Source: DASUBV01 sp963822485
Lineage (GTDB): Bacteria > Actinomycetota > Actinomycetes > Streptosporangiales > Streptosporangiaceae
Length of the DNA stretch: 64,000 bases
NCBI GenBank assembly: GCA_963822485.1
Contig: CAWGHW010000023.1
Location: forward strand, 112,938-176,937
Reading direction: 5' to 3'
The notes below the pieces were generated by a model. That model made no database searches. It saw nothing but the letters and a program-made list of their open reading frames with translations, and was not told the DNA's origin. Numbering within the stretch: the first letter of the stretch is position 1; every line of letters begins with the position of its first letter. The translations under genes and the position numbers were made by a program. Shown here piece by piece: positions 8,604-17,806 of the stretch.

Positions 8604-9689
8604 TCAGATGGTGATGACGACCTTGCCGCGGGCGCGGCCTTCGTGCAGGTACTGGATGGCTGCGGGGGCCTGGCTGAGCGGGTAGGTCCGGTCGATGACG
8701 GGGGCGACCGCTGCGGACTCGATGAGATCGCGGAGGACGATCAGGTCGGCGGAGTTTTCCGACGCGATGAACGTGGACAGCTTCTGGCTCGTGAGCGGGA
8801 AGAGCAGGTACGCCCGGAGCTGGCGGTCCATGCCGCCGAGCCACCGCCCGCCGGTTTCGCCGCCGACCATGACGAGCGTGCCGCGGTCGGTGAGGGCCCG
8901 GCGGAGCCGGGCCAGCCCGCTGCCGCCGCCGATGTCGAGGATCGCGTCGTAGCGGTGCTCGCCGTCGGCGAAGTCGCCGCGGGTGTAGTCGATCACGTGG
9001 TCGGCGCCGGCGGCCCGGACCAGGTCCGTCTTGGCGGTACTGCACACGCCGGTGACCTCGGCCCCGTGGGCCTTGGCGATCTGCACGGCGAACGTGCCGA
9101 CGCCGCCCGACGCGCCGATGATCAGGACGCGCTGGCCGGCCTGCACCTGTGCGCGGCGTACCGCCTGCAGGGCGGTGAGCGCGGAGACGGGGACCGCCGC
9201 CGCCTGCTCGAAGGACAGGCTCGGGGGCTTGGCCGCGAGCCTGCTCGCCTTGGCGCTGGCGTAGGGGGCGAAGGCGCCGGCGCAGGTCCCGTAGACCTCG
9301 TCGCCCGGCTGGAAGCCGGTCACGTTCTCGCCGACGGACTCGACCGTCCCGGCCAGGCTGCGGCCGGGGTTGAGGGCCTTGGGCGCGCGGAACCCGAAAC
9401 CGGCCAGGCGCATGAGATAGGCCGAGCCCGCCATCAGGTGCCACGTGCCGCGGTCCACGCTGGCGGCGCGCACGCGCACCAGGACCTCGTCGGCCTCGAT
9501 GGCCGGCCTGGTGGTCTCCGCCAGCCGGAGTACCTGCTCGGCGACCGGGCCGTAGTTGTCCTGCACGATCGCCGTCATGGTCGGCCCGCTGGCCGTGTCG
9601 CTGCCGGTCTCGCTGCTGGTGTCGCTGGCCGCGTCGCGGCCGGCGTCAGCTCTCGGCGCGGTCGGCGGGCCGGATGCTGCTGTCTTCAT
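8604..9689 (-). CDS. NAD(P)-dependent zinc-less alcohol dehydrogenase / quinone reductase (MDR family)
   Basis: A 361-residue medium-chain dehydrogenase/reductase. An N-terminal GroES-like domain (AIVQDNYGP...GDEVYGTCAG) is followed by a Rossmann fold with GASGGVGTFAVQIAKA as the NAD(P)-binding loop. The zinc-ligand cysteine pattern of classical alcohol dehydrogenases is absent, pointing to the quinone-oxidoreductase/enone-reductase branch. The start at 9689 has GGGAGAG 4 nt upstream but gives a Ser/Thr/Asp-rich extension of 37 residues before the conserved start (MTAIVQ, 9578). The extension has weak tandem character (SDTSSETGSDTASG). The divergent TetR gene at 9834 and its two operators almost certainly control it. 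Confidence 0.9.
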   Translation of the reverse strand: MKTAASGPPTAPRADAGRDAASDTSSETGSDTASGPTMTAIVQDNYGPVAEQVLRLAETTRPAIEADEVLVRVRAASVDRGTWHLMAGSAYLMRLAGFGFRAPKALNPGRSLAGTVESVGENVTGFQPGDEVYGTCAGAFAPYASAKASRLAAKPPSLSFEQAAAVPVSALTALQAVRRAQVQAGQRVLIIGASGGVGTFAVQIAKAHGAEVTGVCSTAKTDLVRAAGADHVIDYTRGDFADGEHRYDAILDIGGGSGLARLRRALTDRGTLVMVGGETGGRWLGGMDRQLRAYLLFPLTSQKLSTFIASENSADLIVLRDLIESAAVAPVIDRTYPLSQAPAAIQYLHEGRARGKVVITI

Positions 9690-9771
9690 GATCTCTCCCG
9701 GGTGTCGCGGGCGGATGGCCGGATGCGTGATCAGTCGTCGCCTCGACGATCCCGGTGGCTTACCTCAGTTG

Positions 9772-9817
9772 CTTACGCTGTAAGTCAGACACTATGCTTA
9801 CACTGTAAGTTCGTCAA
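9772..9817 (-). promoter_or_regulatory. Promoter with twin TetR operators
   Basis: Two 13-bp palindromes, CTTACGCTGTAAG (9772-9784) and CTTACACTGTAAG (9797-9809), have centres 25 bp apart. On the minus strand TTGACG (9817-9812), a 17-nt spacer and TAGTGT (9794-9789) form a good promoter for the reductase gene. One operator fills the spacer and the other covers the start-site region. A TetR dimer on each would block RNA polymerase. The TetR gene start is 25 bp further on, so autorepression is likely too. Confidence 0.75.
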
Positions 9818-9833
9818 GCCCCAGGGGAGCCGA

Positions 9834-10532
9834 ATGGATAAGGCACGGCCGGCCAGGCCCGCCGCGAAGGCCGCCAGCGAGGCCAGGATGCCCCTCAGCC
9901 GGGAACGGGTGCTGGATGCCGCGGTCGCCTCCGCCGACCAGAGCGGGATCGGGTCGCTGAGCATGCGCAAGCTCGGCGAGGCGCTGGGGGTCGAGGCGAT
10001 GTCGCTGTACAACCACGTCGCCAGCAAGGCCGAGCTGCTCGACGGCATGATCGACCTGGTGTTCAGCGAGATCGGCGTGCCGGCCGGCGGAGCCGACTGG
10101 AAGGCGGCCATGCGGCAGCGGGCGCTTTCCGTCCGCCAGGTCCTCTCGCGCCACCCCTGGGCGATCGGGCTGATGGAGTCGAGGCGGGCGCCAGGTCCGG
10201 CAACGCTGCGCCATCACGACGCCGTGATCGGGTGCCTCCGGGAAGCCGGCTTCCCGGTGGCGCTGGCCGCACACGCGTTCTCCATCCTGGACAGCTACGT
10301 TTACGGCTTCGCGCTGCAGGAGGCGAGCCTGCCGTTCGACACCGGAGAGGAAACGGCCGAGCTCGCTGAGATGATCATGGAGCGATTCCCGGCTGGCGCC
10401 TACCCCCACCTGACCGAGCTCACCGTCGAGCACGTCCTGCAGCCCGGCTACGACTACGGCGACGAGTACGAGTTCGGGCTCAGCCTGATCCTCGACGGCC
10501 TCGACCGGGCCAGGGACTCGGGTCAGCAGTAG
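9834..10532 (+). CDS. TetR-family transcriptional regulator
   Basis: A 232-residue TetR regulator. The N-terminal helix-turn-helix spans about residues 20-68 (LSRERVLDAAVASADQSG, then MRKLGEALGVEAMSLYNHV), followed by a TetR-C-like ligand domain. The ATG at 9834 has AGGGGAGC at proper spacing. It is transcribed away from the MDR reductase, and the paired CTTAC-N3-GTAAG palindromes between them are the expected binding sites. The inducer is probably a substrate of that reductase, which is inference. An in-frame open reading upstream is antisense to the reductase and is not counted. Confidence 0.92.
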   Translation: MDKARPARPAAKAASEARMPLSRERVLDAAVASADQSGIGSLSMRKLGEALGVEAMSLYNHVASKAELLDGMIDLVFSEIGVPAGGADWKAAMRQRALSVRQVLSRHPWAIGLMESRRAPGPATLRHHDAVIGCLREAGFPVALAAHAFSILDSYVYGFALQEASLPFDTGEETAELAEMIMERFPAGAYPHLTELTVEHVLQPGYDYGDEYEFGLSLILDGLDRARDSGQQ

Positions 10533-10606
10533 CCGCCGGCCCACGAGCAACCGCCCGCCCCGGCGGCTTTCGTACAATCCTCGGAAGGGGAGTGGGGGGT
10601 AGCGCG

Positions 10607-13211
10607 ATGGAGTTGCTGGAGCGCACGGCCTTCCTGCAGACGCTGACGGAATACGCGGCGAGGCGAGGGGCGGCGACGGCCGGCTGGTCCTGGTGTCGGG
10701 GGAGTCCGGGATCGGCAAGACGGCGCTCGTCGAGGCGTTCCAGCAGCGCTCGAGGGGAACCCGCTGGCTCTGGGGCGCCTGCGATGGCTTGCTGACGCCC
10801 AGGCCGCTGGGCCCGCTGTTCGACATCGGCGCTCAGCTGGACGGGGAGCTGGGCCGCCTGTGCCGGGCCGGCGCGCCGCGGGAGCGGCTGTTCGCCGCGT
10901 TCCTGGCCGAGATCGACTCGCCCGCGGCCTTCACCGTGGTGGTCATGGAGGACCTGCACTGGGCCGACGAGGCGACCGTCGACCTGCTGAGCTTCCTCGG
11001 GCGACGGCTCAGCCGGATGCGGACCCTGCTGCTGGCCACCTACCGCGACGAGGAACTGGGCGACGGTCATCCGCTGCGGGTCGCGCTGGGAGAAGCTCGC
11101 GACGCAACGGGCGACCCGGCGGATGCGCCTGCCGCCGCTGTCGCAGGACGCGGTCCGGGCGCTGGCGGGGCAGCACGGCATGGACCCGGCGGAGCTGTTC
11201 CGGGTCACCGGCGGCAATCCGTTCTACGTCACCGAGATCCTCGACGCCGGATGGCCGTCGGTGCCGCTGACGGTCCGTGACGCGGTGGGCGCCCGGCTGG
11301 CCCGCTCCAGCCCGGCTACCCGCCGGGTGGTGGAGGCCGCCGCGGTGATCGGGACGCGGGTGAGCGCTGCCCTGCTGTCTGCGGTGCTGGCTTCGGCCAC
11401 CGAGGAGCCGGGTTCGCCGGCCGATGAGTGCCTGGCGACCGGGATCCTCGTTCCCGACGGGACCGACCTGCGCTTCCGGCACGAGCTGGCCCGGATGGCG
11501 GTCGAGACGGCGATCCCGCCGCGCCGCAAGGCCGAGCTGCACGCCCGGCTGCTGGCCCGGCTCGAGGAGCGCGGCGACGCTGACCCGGCGCTGCTCGCCC
11601 ACCATGCCGCGGGCGCCGAGGACAGCCAGGCCGTACTGCGTCATGCGCCCGAGGCGGCGCGGCGCTCCGCCGCACTGGGCGCCCATCGCGAGGCCGCGGT
11701 GCAGTTCGAGCGGGCCCTGCGGTTCGCCGATGGCCTCGGCCCGCCCGCGAGGGCGGCCCTGCACGAGGGCGCGGCGGGCGAGTACGCGCTGCTCGATCGC
11801 TGGGAAGAGGCCGAACAGGCGCTGCGCCAAGCGCTGGCCCTCCGCCGCGAGCAGGGCGAGGACCTGCTCGTCAGCCAGGATCTCCGGCTGCTGTCCACGA
11901 CGCTCTGGCGGCTGTGCCGGGGACCCGAATGCGAGCAGGCGGCTCGGGAGGCGGTCCAGGTCCTGGAGGCCGCGCCGCCCAGCCCGGAGCTGGCCTGGGC
12001 CTACGCGACCCTGGGCACCTGCGCCCTGAGCCTGTTCGGAGGGCGGGATGCGGCCCTCGAGGTGATCGAGAAGGCGCGCAGCCTCGGCGAGCGCTTGCAG
12101 CGGCCTGACGTGGTCAGCTACGCCCTGAACGCGATCGGCCTGACCCTGGTCATAACCGGCCAGGACGGGATGGAACCCATCCGGCAGGCCCTGCGCACCG
12201 CGCTGGATGCCGACCTGCAGGAGGCGGCGGGACGCGCGTACACGAGCCTGCAGGAAGGAGCGATCAGCCTGCACCGGTTCGACGAGGCCGAGCGCTACTA
12301 CACCGAGGGGATGGCCTACTGCGAGGATCGCGAGCTCGGCGTGTTCAGCATGTGCCTCATGGGCTGGCGGGCCCACACGCTGCTCCTGCTGGGACGCTGG
12401 GACGAGGCTGAGGGCATCTGCACCCGCATGCTGGACCATCCGGGCATCTCGCCGGTGAACCGGCTGAACCCGCTCCGGGTCCTGGGCACGATTCGCGGTC
12501 GCCGCGGCGACTCGGCGGCCATGGAACTGCTGGACCAGGCGCTGTCGCTGGCCGAGGGCACCAGCGAGCCGGAGTGGATCGCCCCGGTGCGTGCCGCGCG
12601 GGCGGAGCTGAGCTGGCTGTCGGGCGGCTCCGCTGGCGCGGCGGCCGAGGCCAGGTCGGGCTACGACGCGGCCCGGGCCCACGTCGATGCGTGGATGTCG
12701 GGCTCGCTGGCCATCTGGCTGTCCAGACGCCGGCCAGCCGGTCGAGCTGCCACCTGAGCTTCCGGAGCCGCTCGCCAGGGAAGCAGCCGGAGACTGGGTC
12801 GGCGCGGCAGCGGCGTGGGGGCGGCTGGGCCGCCCGTATGACGCCGCCCTGGCCGGGCTGGCTTCGGCTGATGAGGGCGGGCTCAGGGACGCGCTCCGCA
12901 CGCTCGATGACCTGGGCGCACGGGCCGCCGCCGCCGCGGCCCGGCGGCGGATGAAGCAGCTCGGGGTCCGGGCGATCCCGCGTGGTCCGCGTCCCGCTAC
13001 CCGGACCGCGCCGGCCGGGCTGACGGCGCGCGAGCAGGAGGTCCTGGCGCTGCTCACGGAGGGCCTGCCGGACCGCGAGATCTCCGAGCGGCTGTTCATC
13101 TCCGAGCGGACGGTTCACCACCACGTCTCAGCGGTGCTGTCCAAGTTCGGGGTCTCCTCGCGGACCGCCGCCGCCCGCGAGGCCGCCCGGATGGGCATCA
13201 CCGCCGTCTAG
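10607..13211 (+). pseudogene. LuxR-family LAL regulator with three frame breaks
   Basis: The parts of one LAL regulator lie in four consecutive reading segments. MELLERTAFLQTLTEYAARRG (from 10607) breaks at about 10675 into LVSGESGIGKTALVEAF (Walker A) and VVVMEDLHWADEATV (Walker B). It breaks again near 11095 before MRLPPLSQDAVRALAG, and near 12735 before GQPVELPPELPEPL. The end is a LuxR helix-turn-helix, LTAREQEVLALLTEGLPDREI. No stop codon or loss of conserved residues occurs between breaks, so the protein is about 867 residues if three one-base errors are corrected. SD-like GGAAGGGGAG and a TACAAT box (10573) precede the start. Whether these are real mutations cannot be decided from sequence. 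Confidence 0.8.
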
Positions 13212-13349
13212 GCATCGGCACCGCCTAGGCATCACCGCCGCCAAACTAGGCAATCCACAGACTCAAGCCAGGCATTTCTGCTGATCACCCGGCGGGTCCG
13301 CCCTGCCTACGGTCGTAGCGGTTAATCCGACGACCGGAAGGGGGCCCCA

Positions 13350-13601
13350 GTGCCGCTTTTCATGGATGTTCACGAGATCGCGGGCGGCGTGGCCATGGAG
13401 GACGTCGTCCAGGCTCACCTGGCCGACCTGAAGACGCAGGCCGCTTACGACGTGCGGTACCTGCGGTACTGGGTCGATGAGGCGGAAGGCCGGGTGTTCT
13501 GCCTGGTCGAGGCGCCCTCACCGGAGGCCGCGGACAGCGTGCACCGGGAGGCCCACGGACTGGTCGCCGATCACATCTACCGGGTCCAGGAAGGATCCTA
13601 G
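13350..13601 (+). CDS. DUF4242 (SCO4226-type) nickel-binding-like protein
   Basis: An 83-residue protein whose centre, YDVRYLRYWVDEAEGRVFCL, followed by VEAPSPEAADSVHREAHGL, matches the DUF4242 family. The Streptomyces coelicolor member SCO4226 has been described as a nickel-binding ferredoxin-like-fold protein. The His residues in HEI near the start and in HREAHG fit metal-ligand positions. The start is GTG at 13350 after GGAAGGGGGCC; an internal ATG at 13362 would remove the conserved beginning. The secreted protein at 13615 follows 13 nt later, so the two are probably co-transcribed. Confidence 0.8.
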   Translation: MPLFMDVHEIAGGVAMEDVVQAHLADLKTQAAYDVRYLRYWVDEAEGRVFCLVEAPSPEAADSVHREAHGLVADHIYRVQEGS

Positions 13602-13614
13602 GAAGGAGAAGTCC

Positions 13615-14334
13615 GTGCGACCAATGCGCATGGTGGGGCTCGGCAGCCTCGCCGCGGTGGCACTGGCGGCGAGCGTGTCAGCGCTCCCGGCCCAGGCCCG
13701 CGCCGTACCACCGGGACCAGGCCCTGGCGGCTACCCGTCGAAAGCCCTGATCGGCTCCGCGGGGAGCGCGACGGGGAGCGGGACTACGCCGGGCCCGTCG
13801 CAGGTGAACGCGGCCGGGCACCGGAAGATGAGCACCGCGTCGACCGGGGCGGACCTCACTCAGCAGCTCGCGGCGGCCAGGCTGGCAACGGCGAAGTACG
13901 CGACCAGCCTCAGCCGGGCTAAGGCCGACGGCTATCAGATCATCACGATGATGATGCCGAACATGGGTTTTCACTTCATGAACCCGAAGATCCAGGGCTT
14001 CAGCATCCGCAGGCCCCAGATCCTGGTCTACGAGCACCACGGGAAGCAGTGGCAGCTCGGCGCCCTGGAGTGGGTCTTCCCGAAGATGCCCAAGAACCCG
14101 CCGCTGCCGAACGCCACGTTCGGCTCCTTCCCGGCGGCCTGTCACTACAAGGACGGCACCTTCGTTCCGGACCAGGATCGCAAGACGTGCCCGCAGCGGG
14201 CCCCGCACACCGGGGCCAAGTTCACCTTCTGGCACCCCGACCTGGTCACGATGCACGTGTGGGCCTGGTACCCCAACCCAGCGGGCCTGTACTCAAGCAC
14301 GAACCCGCTGGTTGCTCCCTTCAACCGCGGCTGA
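13615..14334 (+). CDS. Secreted protein of unknown function
   Basis: A 239-residue protein with a signal peptide (MVGLGSLAAVALAASVSALP, cleavage near AQA). The mature part has a helix (AARLATAKYATSLSRAKADG) then GFHFMNPKIQG, an alternating strand-rich region and WHPDLVTMHVWAWYPNPAG. This pattern recalls a broad family of actinobacterial exported proteins in which a TA-Y...GY helix precedes a Met/His-rich HF-(M)NP motif and an L-H-(V/A)-W-x-W motif. No function is established for it. The many Met and His residues (ITMMMPNMGFHFMN, HEHH-like) could bind metal, which would fit the nickel-binding-like gene in front. GTG at 13615 follows AGGAAGGAGAA. Confidence 0.7.
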   Translation: MRPMRMVGLGSLAAVALAASVSALPAQARAVPPGPGPGGYPSKALIGSAGSATGSGTTPGPSQVNAAGHRKMSTASTGADLTQQLAAARLATAKYATSLSRAKADGYQIITMMMPNMGFHFMNPKIQGFSIRRPQILVYEHHGKQWQLGALEWVFPKMPKNPPLPNATFGSFPAACHYKDGTFVPDQDRKTCPQRAPHTGAKFTFWHPDLVTMHVWAWYPNPAGLYSSTNPLVAPFNRG

Positions 14335-14341
14335 CGCCCCG

Positions 14342-14386
14342 GCAGCCGGGAGCGGGCGGGCCCCACGGCCTGCCCCTCCCGGCTGC
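14342..14386 (+). terminator. Stem-loop downstream of the secreted-protein gene
   Basis: Arms GCAGCCGGGAG (14342-14352) and CTCCCGGCTGC (14376-14386) pair perfectly, with further G/C pairing inside. It lies 8 nt after the stop at 14334. There is no U-tract, as usual for actinobacterial terminators. Confidence 0.6.
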
Positions 14387-14464
14387 TGGCCGTGAGCGCC
14401 GGGCGTGGACCGCGAGACCCGACCCGGAGCGCCGGGACCCGGAAACCTCCGGGCGTCTTCTGCG

Positions 14465-15152
14465 ATGCTGAGCACCGTGACAGCAATCGAGCCGGCTGAG
14501 CCGACCGAGCCCGCCCCGGCCCGCGACCCGCATCGGCCGGCCCGCCTGCTGCAGGCTGAGCGTGATGCCCTGCTGCCGATCCTGCATCGCACGCCGGATC
14601 GTGCCTTTGACCGCCCCACCGCGTGTCCGGGCTGGTCAGTACGCGATGTGCTGGCTCACTGCGCGGCGGCGCTCAGCCGTGTCGCAACGGGCAACCTGCA
14701 TGCCTTCACGCCCGCGCTCAACGAGGTTGATGTCGCCGAGCGGCGCGGATGGCCGCTAGCGGACGTGCTGTCCGAACTCACCGCGGGCTACCAGGAGGCC
14801 GGGGAGGCTATCGCCGAGGCGGGCGGGAAGCTAGACGCCGTCGCGCTGGGCGAATGGCTGCACGGCGGGGATATCCGTGACGCCCTCGGCGAGCCGCGAG
14901 CGTACGCAAGTGACGGCTTCGATGACGCGTGCGCCCTGCTCAGTGACTGGACCCGCCGCCGGGCAATCCCGCTCGTCAAGGCGGACATTTCAGGTAGTCC
15001 GCTGACGTTCGGCGTCGCACAGCATGACCGCGCGCCAGCCCTCTTGCGGACTACCGGCGCCACCATGATGAGGCTCTTCGCCGGAAAGGCCGGCCGACGC
15101 CTCGGACTACCAGCTGACCGGGGCGACCGCAGCGGAACTCGTCGTATTCTGA
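14465..15152 (+). pseudogene. Mycothiol-dependent maleylpyruvate isomerase-family protein, frame broken near 3' end
   Basis: Residues such as ERDALLPILHRT, CPGWSVRDVLAHCAAALSR and LGEWLHGGDIRDALG identify the DinB-like MDMPI N-terminal family. The His residues match the metal/thiol-site pattern. Near 15090 the frame shifts: removing one G from AAAGGCCGG restores the natural ending ASDYQLTGATAAELVVF with a stop at 15150-15152. The uncorrected frame runs on for 33 more codons of unrelated sequence. A single-base error is plausible. The start is ATG 14465 or GTG 14477; a GATGCT box 7 nt before 14477 would make the latter leaderless. Confidence 0.75.
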
Positions 15153-15199
15153 CGACGCGCCAGGCGGGCCTCAGGCCGCTTCCGGGCGGCCAGCTGCGG

Positions 15200-15652
15200 T
15201 CAGGCCGGATCGGACCTGACCATCCGCACGAGGGCGCGCAGGCCGGCCAGTAGCTCCTGGTGATCGCTGATGCCATCCAGTGCGGCCTCGATCCTGCGCA
15301 CCATCTGGTCGATCCGCCGGCCCAGCTCCTCATCGCGGGAACGGGCCGCCAGCTGATCGGCCGCCTGCGCATCCTGTAGCCGGCTCAGGTCGGTGGTCAG
15401 CAGCTCCCGCACGTGCCCCGCTCGCGCGAGACGGCCATCTCCCGCCGCCCGGCGGGCCGCGAAATGCAGGTTCCACGGCACCGTGACCAGGACGATCAGC
15501 CAGGACAGCGCGATGACGACCGCACCGACGGTCAGCAGCGTCGTGAGGGGCACGCGGACCACGCGGGCGAGCCAGGCGATCAGCAGGGCCGCTCCCGCCC
15601 CGATCAGGATCAGCACCCACCAGCCGAGTGCCCGGCCCGGATTTCTGTTCAT
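15200..15652 (-). CDS. Small membrane protein with cytoplasmic helical tail
   Basis: A 150-residue protein with two transmembrane helices near the N-terminus (GWWVLILIGAGAALLIAWLA and TLLTVGAVVIALSWLIVLV). A charged helical C-terminal half follows (LLTTDLSRLQDAQAADQLAA, EELGRRIDQMVRRIEAAL) that looks coiled-coil. No family is recognised. The ATG at 15652 is chosen because the MNRNPGRALGWW beginning is membrane-protein-like; a start 12 codons earlier is possible. It converges with the MDMPI-like gene and is divergent from the single-pass protein at 15762. Confidence 0.6.
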   Translation of the reverse strand: MNRNPGRALGWWVLILIGAGAALLIAWLARVVRVPLTTLLTVGAVVIALSWLIVLVTVPWNLHFAARRAAGDGRLARAGHVRELLTTDLSRLQDAQAADQLAARSRDEELGRRIDQMVRRIEAALDGISDHQELLAGLRALVRMVRSDPA

Positions 15653-15761
15653 GCGGCCGATCGTCCCGCCCAGCTCCGTGCTCCGCATCGGCAGAACTAC
15701 TCAGATACTGGTACCAGTGGCAGGCCGGTGCCGTGGCCGGCCGGTCCCGAGGGAGGCGGCG

Positions 15762-16292
15762 ATGGATCAGTCCGGTTCTGACGAGATCAGTCAGGGCATG
15801 GACCGTCGTCGCTCCCCGTGGGCCGACAAGCTGATCAGCTTCGGGGACGCGCGACTGCCGTGGCTGGGCCGCCTCTGGCGGCGCTTCCGGCAGCGGTCGC
15901 GCTGGCAGCGCGGCCTGATAGCGGCCGGCTGCGCCGCGGTGCTCGGCAGCGCGGCCGTCGCTACCGCCGTCGTGGTCAGCAGGCCGTCGTATCCGCACGC
16001 CTGGTGCGGGCCGCTGCTGGCCGAACTGCACGTGCGGAGCGGGAGTGACCCGGGCTATGCGGCCGCCTTGGCCCGGCTGCGGCACCGCGATCACGCGCCA
16101 GTCGGCGGCCTGCTTTCTGACCTGCACGATTACGCCGTCGCCCACTCCGTGACGGAGTACCACAACGACCAGACGCCATCGGGGAGCGTGACGGGCATGG
16201 TGTCGACCTTCGCGGCGGTGCAGGGTGACCTGCGGGCGCTCAACCGCAAGTGCGACCAGCCACCCCGCGCGTACCAGGGCGACTCGTTCTGA
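15762..16292 (+). CDS. Single-pass membrane protein, unknown
   Basis: A 176-residue protein. A basic N-terminal segment (WLGRLWRRFRQRSRWQRG) precedes one transmembrane helix (LIAAGCAAVLGSAAVATAVVV, about residues 52-72). The outside domain has two Cys (AWCGPLL and NRKCDQ) that could form a disulfide. GGGAGGCG sits 5 nt before the ATG. I do not recognise the family; a type II-oriented extracellular domain is inferred from the positive-inside rule. Confidence 0.65.
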   Translation: MDQSGSDEISQGMDRRRSPWADKLISFGDARLPWLGRLWRRFRQRSRWQRGLIAAGCAAVLGSAAVATAVVVSRPSYPHAWCGPLLAELHVRSGSDPGYAAALARLRHRDHAPVGGLLSDLHDYAVAHSVTEYHNDQTPSGSVTGMVSTFAAVQGDLRALNRKCDQPPRAYQGDSF

Positions 16293-16303
16293 CCATGCGG
16301 CGG

Positions 16304-17173
16304 CTACCCAACCGCTGCGGCGAACTCCAGCAGCAATGTGCCGGTGGCTTGCGGGTCTTCCATCATCGGGGTGTGTCCCACGCCGGGCAGCAACTCGACG
16401 CGGGCGCCGGGAACGACGCGGTAGGCGGCAGCCGACGAGGAGGGATACCGTGCGTCCTCGGTGCCGAAGATCACCAGCACTGGGACGCCGAGCGCGGCTA
16501 GCCGGCCGGGGAGGCTCTGCTGCATCATGTAGTCGTCGGATCCGCGGGCCGTCCCTGCGAGGGCGCGGTGGGTCATCCCCAGCGCGGACTCGATGATGGC
16601 ACCGGGGACGTCGACCTGGCGGGTGAAGGCGGAGCTCAGAGCCTTGCGGATAGTGGCCTCATTGCGCAGGAGCCACAGCAGCCGCCCAGGGAACCGGGCC
16701 AGCAGGAGCCGGACGAGCAGGCCGTCAGGCATCGCAGCGTCCAGGCTCGGGCCCATGTCGATGAGGGCCAGCGCCGCCACCTTGTCGGGCCGCTGCTCGG
16801 CCAGGGCCGTGGCCACCATGCACCCCATGGAATGCCCGATCACCGTCACCCGGCCCACGCCGAGCCGGTCCAGCGCGGCGCCGACCCGGCGGGCGTGAGC
16901 GGGGATGTCGTACCCGCCGGCCGGGCTGGACGACTTCCCGTGGCCGAGCAGGTCGACACGGATAACCCGGCAGGCGCCCGCCAGGGCCGGAACTACCGGG
17001 TCCCACCAGGCCGTCGAACCCGCGGAGCCGTGGATCAGCAGCAAGCCGGGCGCGCCAGGCCTGCCGTCCTCCACCACATGCATGTCACCATCGCCAAGCC
17101 GCACGAGCCGGCCGTCAGCACCCGGATCGCCGGGCATGTCCTCTGCCATGTCCTCTGCCATGTCAGCTGTCAT
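16304..17173 (-). CDS. Alpha/beta hydrolase
   Basis: A 289-residue alpha/beta hydrolase with a complete catalytic set: LLIHGSAG (oxyanion loop), VIGHSMGCMVA (nucleophile Ser), FGTEDARYP (Asp) and PGVGHTPMMEDP (His). The first 13 residues contain a 12-bp tandem repeat giving MAED twice with four in-frame ATGs (MTADMAEDMAEDM), so the true start is ambiguous. The first ATG overlaps the stop of the upstream membrane-protein gene by 11 nt, which favours coupled translation. The substrate is unknown; the sequence is closest in style to the 2-hydroxymuconate-semialdehyde hydrolase/proline-iminopeptidase-like group. Confidence 0.85.
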   Translation of the reverse strand: MTADMAEDMAEDMPGDPGADGRLVRLGDGDMHVVEDGRPGAPGLLLIHGSAGSTAWWDPVVPALAGACRVIRVDLLGHGKSSSPAGGYDIPAHARRVGAALDRLGVGRVTVIGHSMGCMVATALAEQRPDKVAALALIDMGPSLDAAMPDGLLVRLLLARFPGRLLWLLRNEATIRKALSSAFTRQVDVPGAIIESALGMTHRALAGTARGSDDYMMQQSLPGRLAALGVPVLVIFGTEDARYPSSSAAAYRVVPGARVELLPGVGHTPMMEDPQATGTLLLEFAAAVG

Positions 17174-17648
17174 GACCGCCGGCCGCCGGCCGTGGCAGCA
17201 GGAACAGGCTGGCGCCGTAGCACAGCAGCCCCACAGTAGCCAGCAGCGCCATCGCCATCGACGCGCCGTCCTTGCCGCTGCCGGTGAAGGCGCTGCCGGA
17301 CGCCGCTGCGCCGATCATGACGACCAGCCCCAGCGCGGCGGCGGCGATCAGCGCCGGCCGCCGGGCCGCGATGGCCTGGACCAGGAATCCGAGCGCGGCC
17401 AGGATCAGCGCCAGCCCCAGCACGATGTGCAGGGTGAGCCCGGCCGGGCCGTTGGCGATCGCCTGTCCGAGCCCGTGCCCGTGGTCGGCACTGGGCACGG
17501 TGACGTACAGGTTGACGTAGATGCCGAGAGCGAACTGGACGACGAGCATCACGAAGGCGGCGAAGCTGGCGCGGCGCAGGCGGCTGATCCGGCTCGCCGT
17601 CAGCCGGCTGGCCGTCCCGGGGACTGTCGTGCCCGAAGGCAGGCTCAT
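17163..17648 (-). CDS. Four-helix membrane protein, conserved hypothetical
   Basis: A 161-residue protein with four transmembrane helices (ASFAAFVMLVVQFALGIYV; LTLHIVLGLALILAALGFLV; ALIAAAALGLVVMIGAAASG; MAMALLATVGLLCYGASLFL). The conserved-looking loop NLYVTVPSADHGHG has His/Asp that could bind a ligand or metal. It resembles a widely distributed actinobacterial hypothetical family and superficially haem-binding four-helix proteins, but function is unknown. AAGAGGAGAGCC before ATG 17648 fixes the start. It is the first gene of a pair with the hydrolase at 17173, which it overlaps by 11 nt. Confidence 0.75.
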   Translation of the reverse strand: MSLPSGTTVPGTASRLTASRISRLRRASFAAFVMLVVQFALGIYVNLYVTVPSADHGHGLGQAIANGPAGLTLHIVLGLALILAALGFLVQAIAARRPALIAAAALGLVVMIGAAASGSAFTGSGKDGASMAMALLATVGLLCYGASLFLLPRPAAGGHDS

Positions 17649-17806
17649 GGCTCTCCTCTTGTTGCGTCCTGGTGTTCCGATGCCGATGCCCGCGGCGCCG
17701 GGCATGAGCGCCAGCATCGCTGGCCCAGCGCCGGGTGTCTTGCAGAAATGTTCCGCTCTCGTGGTCAGCGCCACGAGTAATCGCACCAGCCGTTGGCTGG
17801 CTGAAG

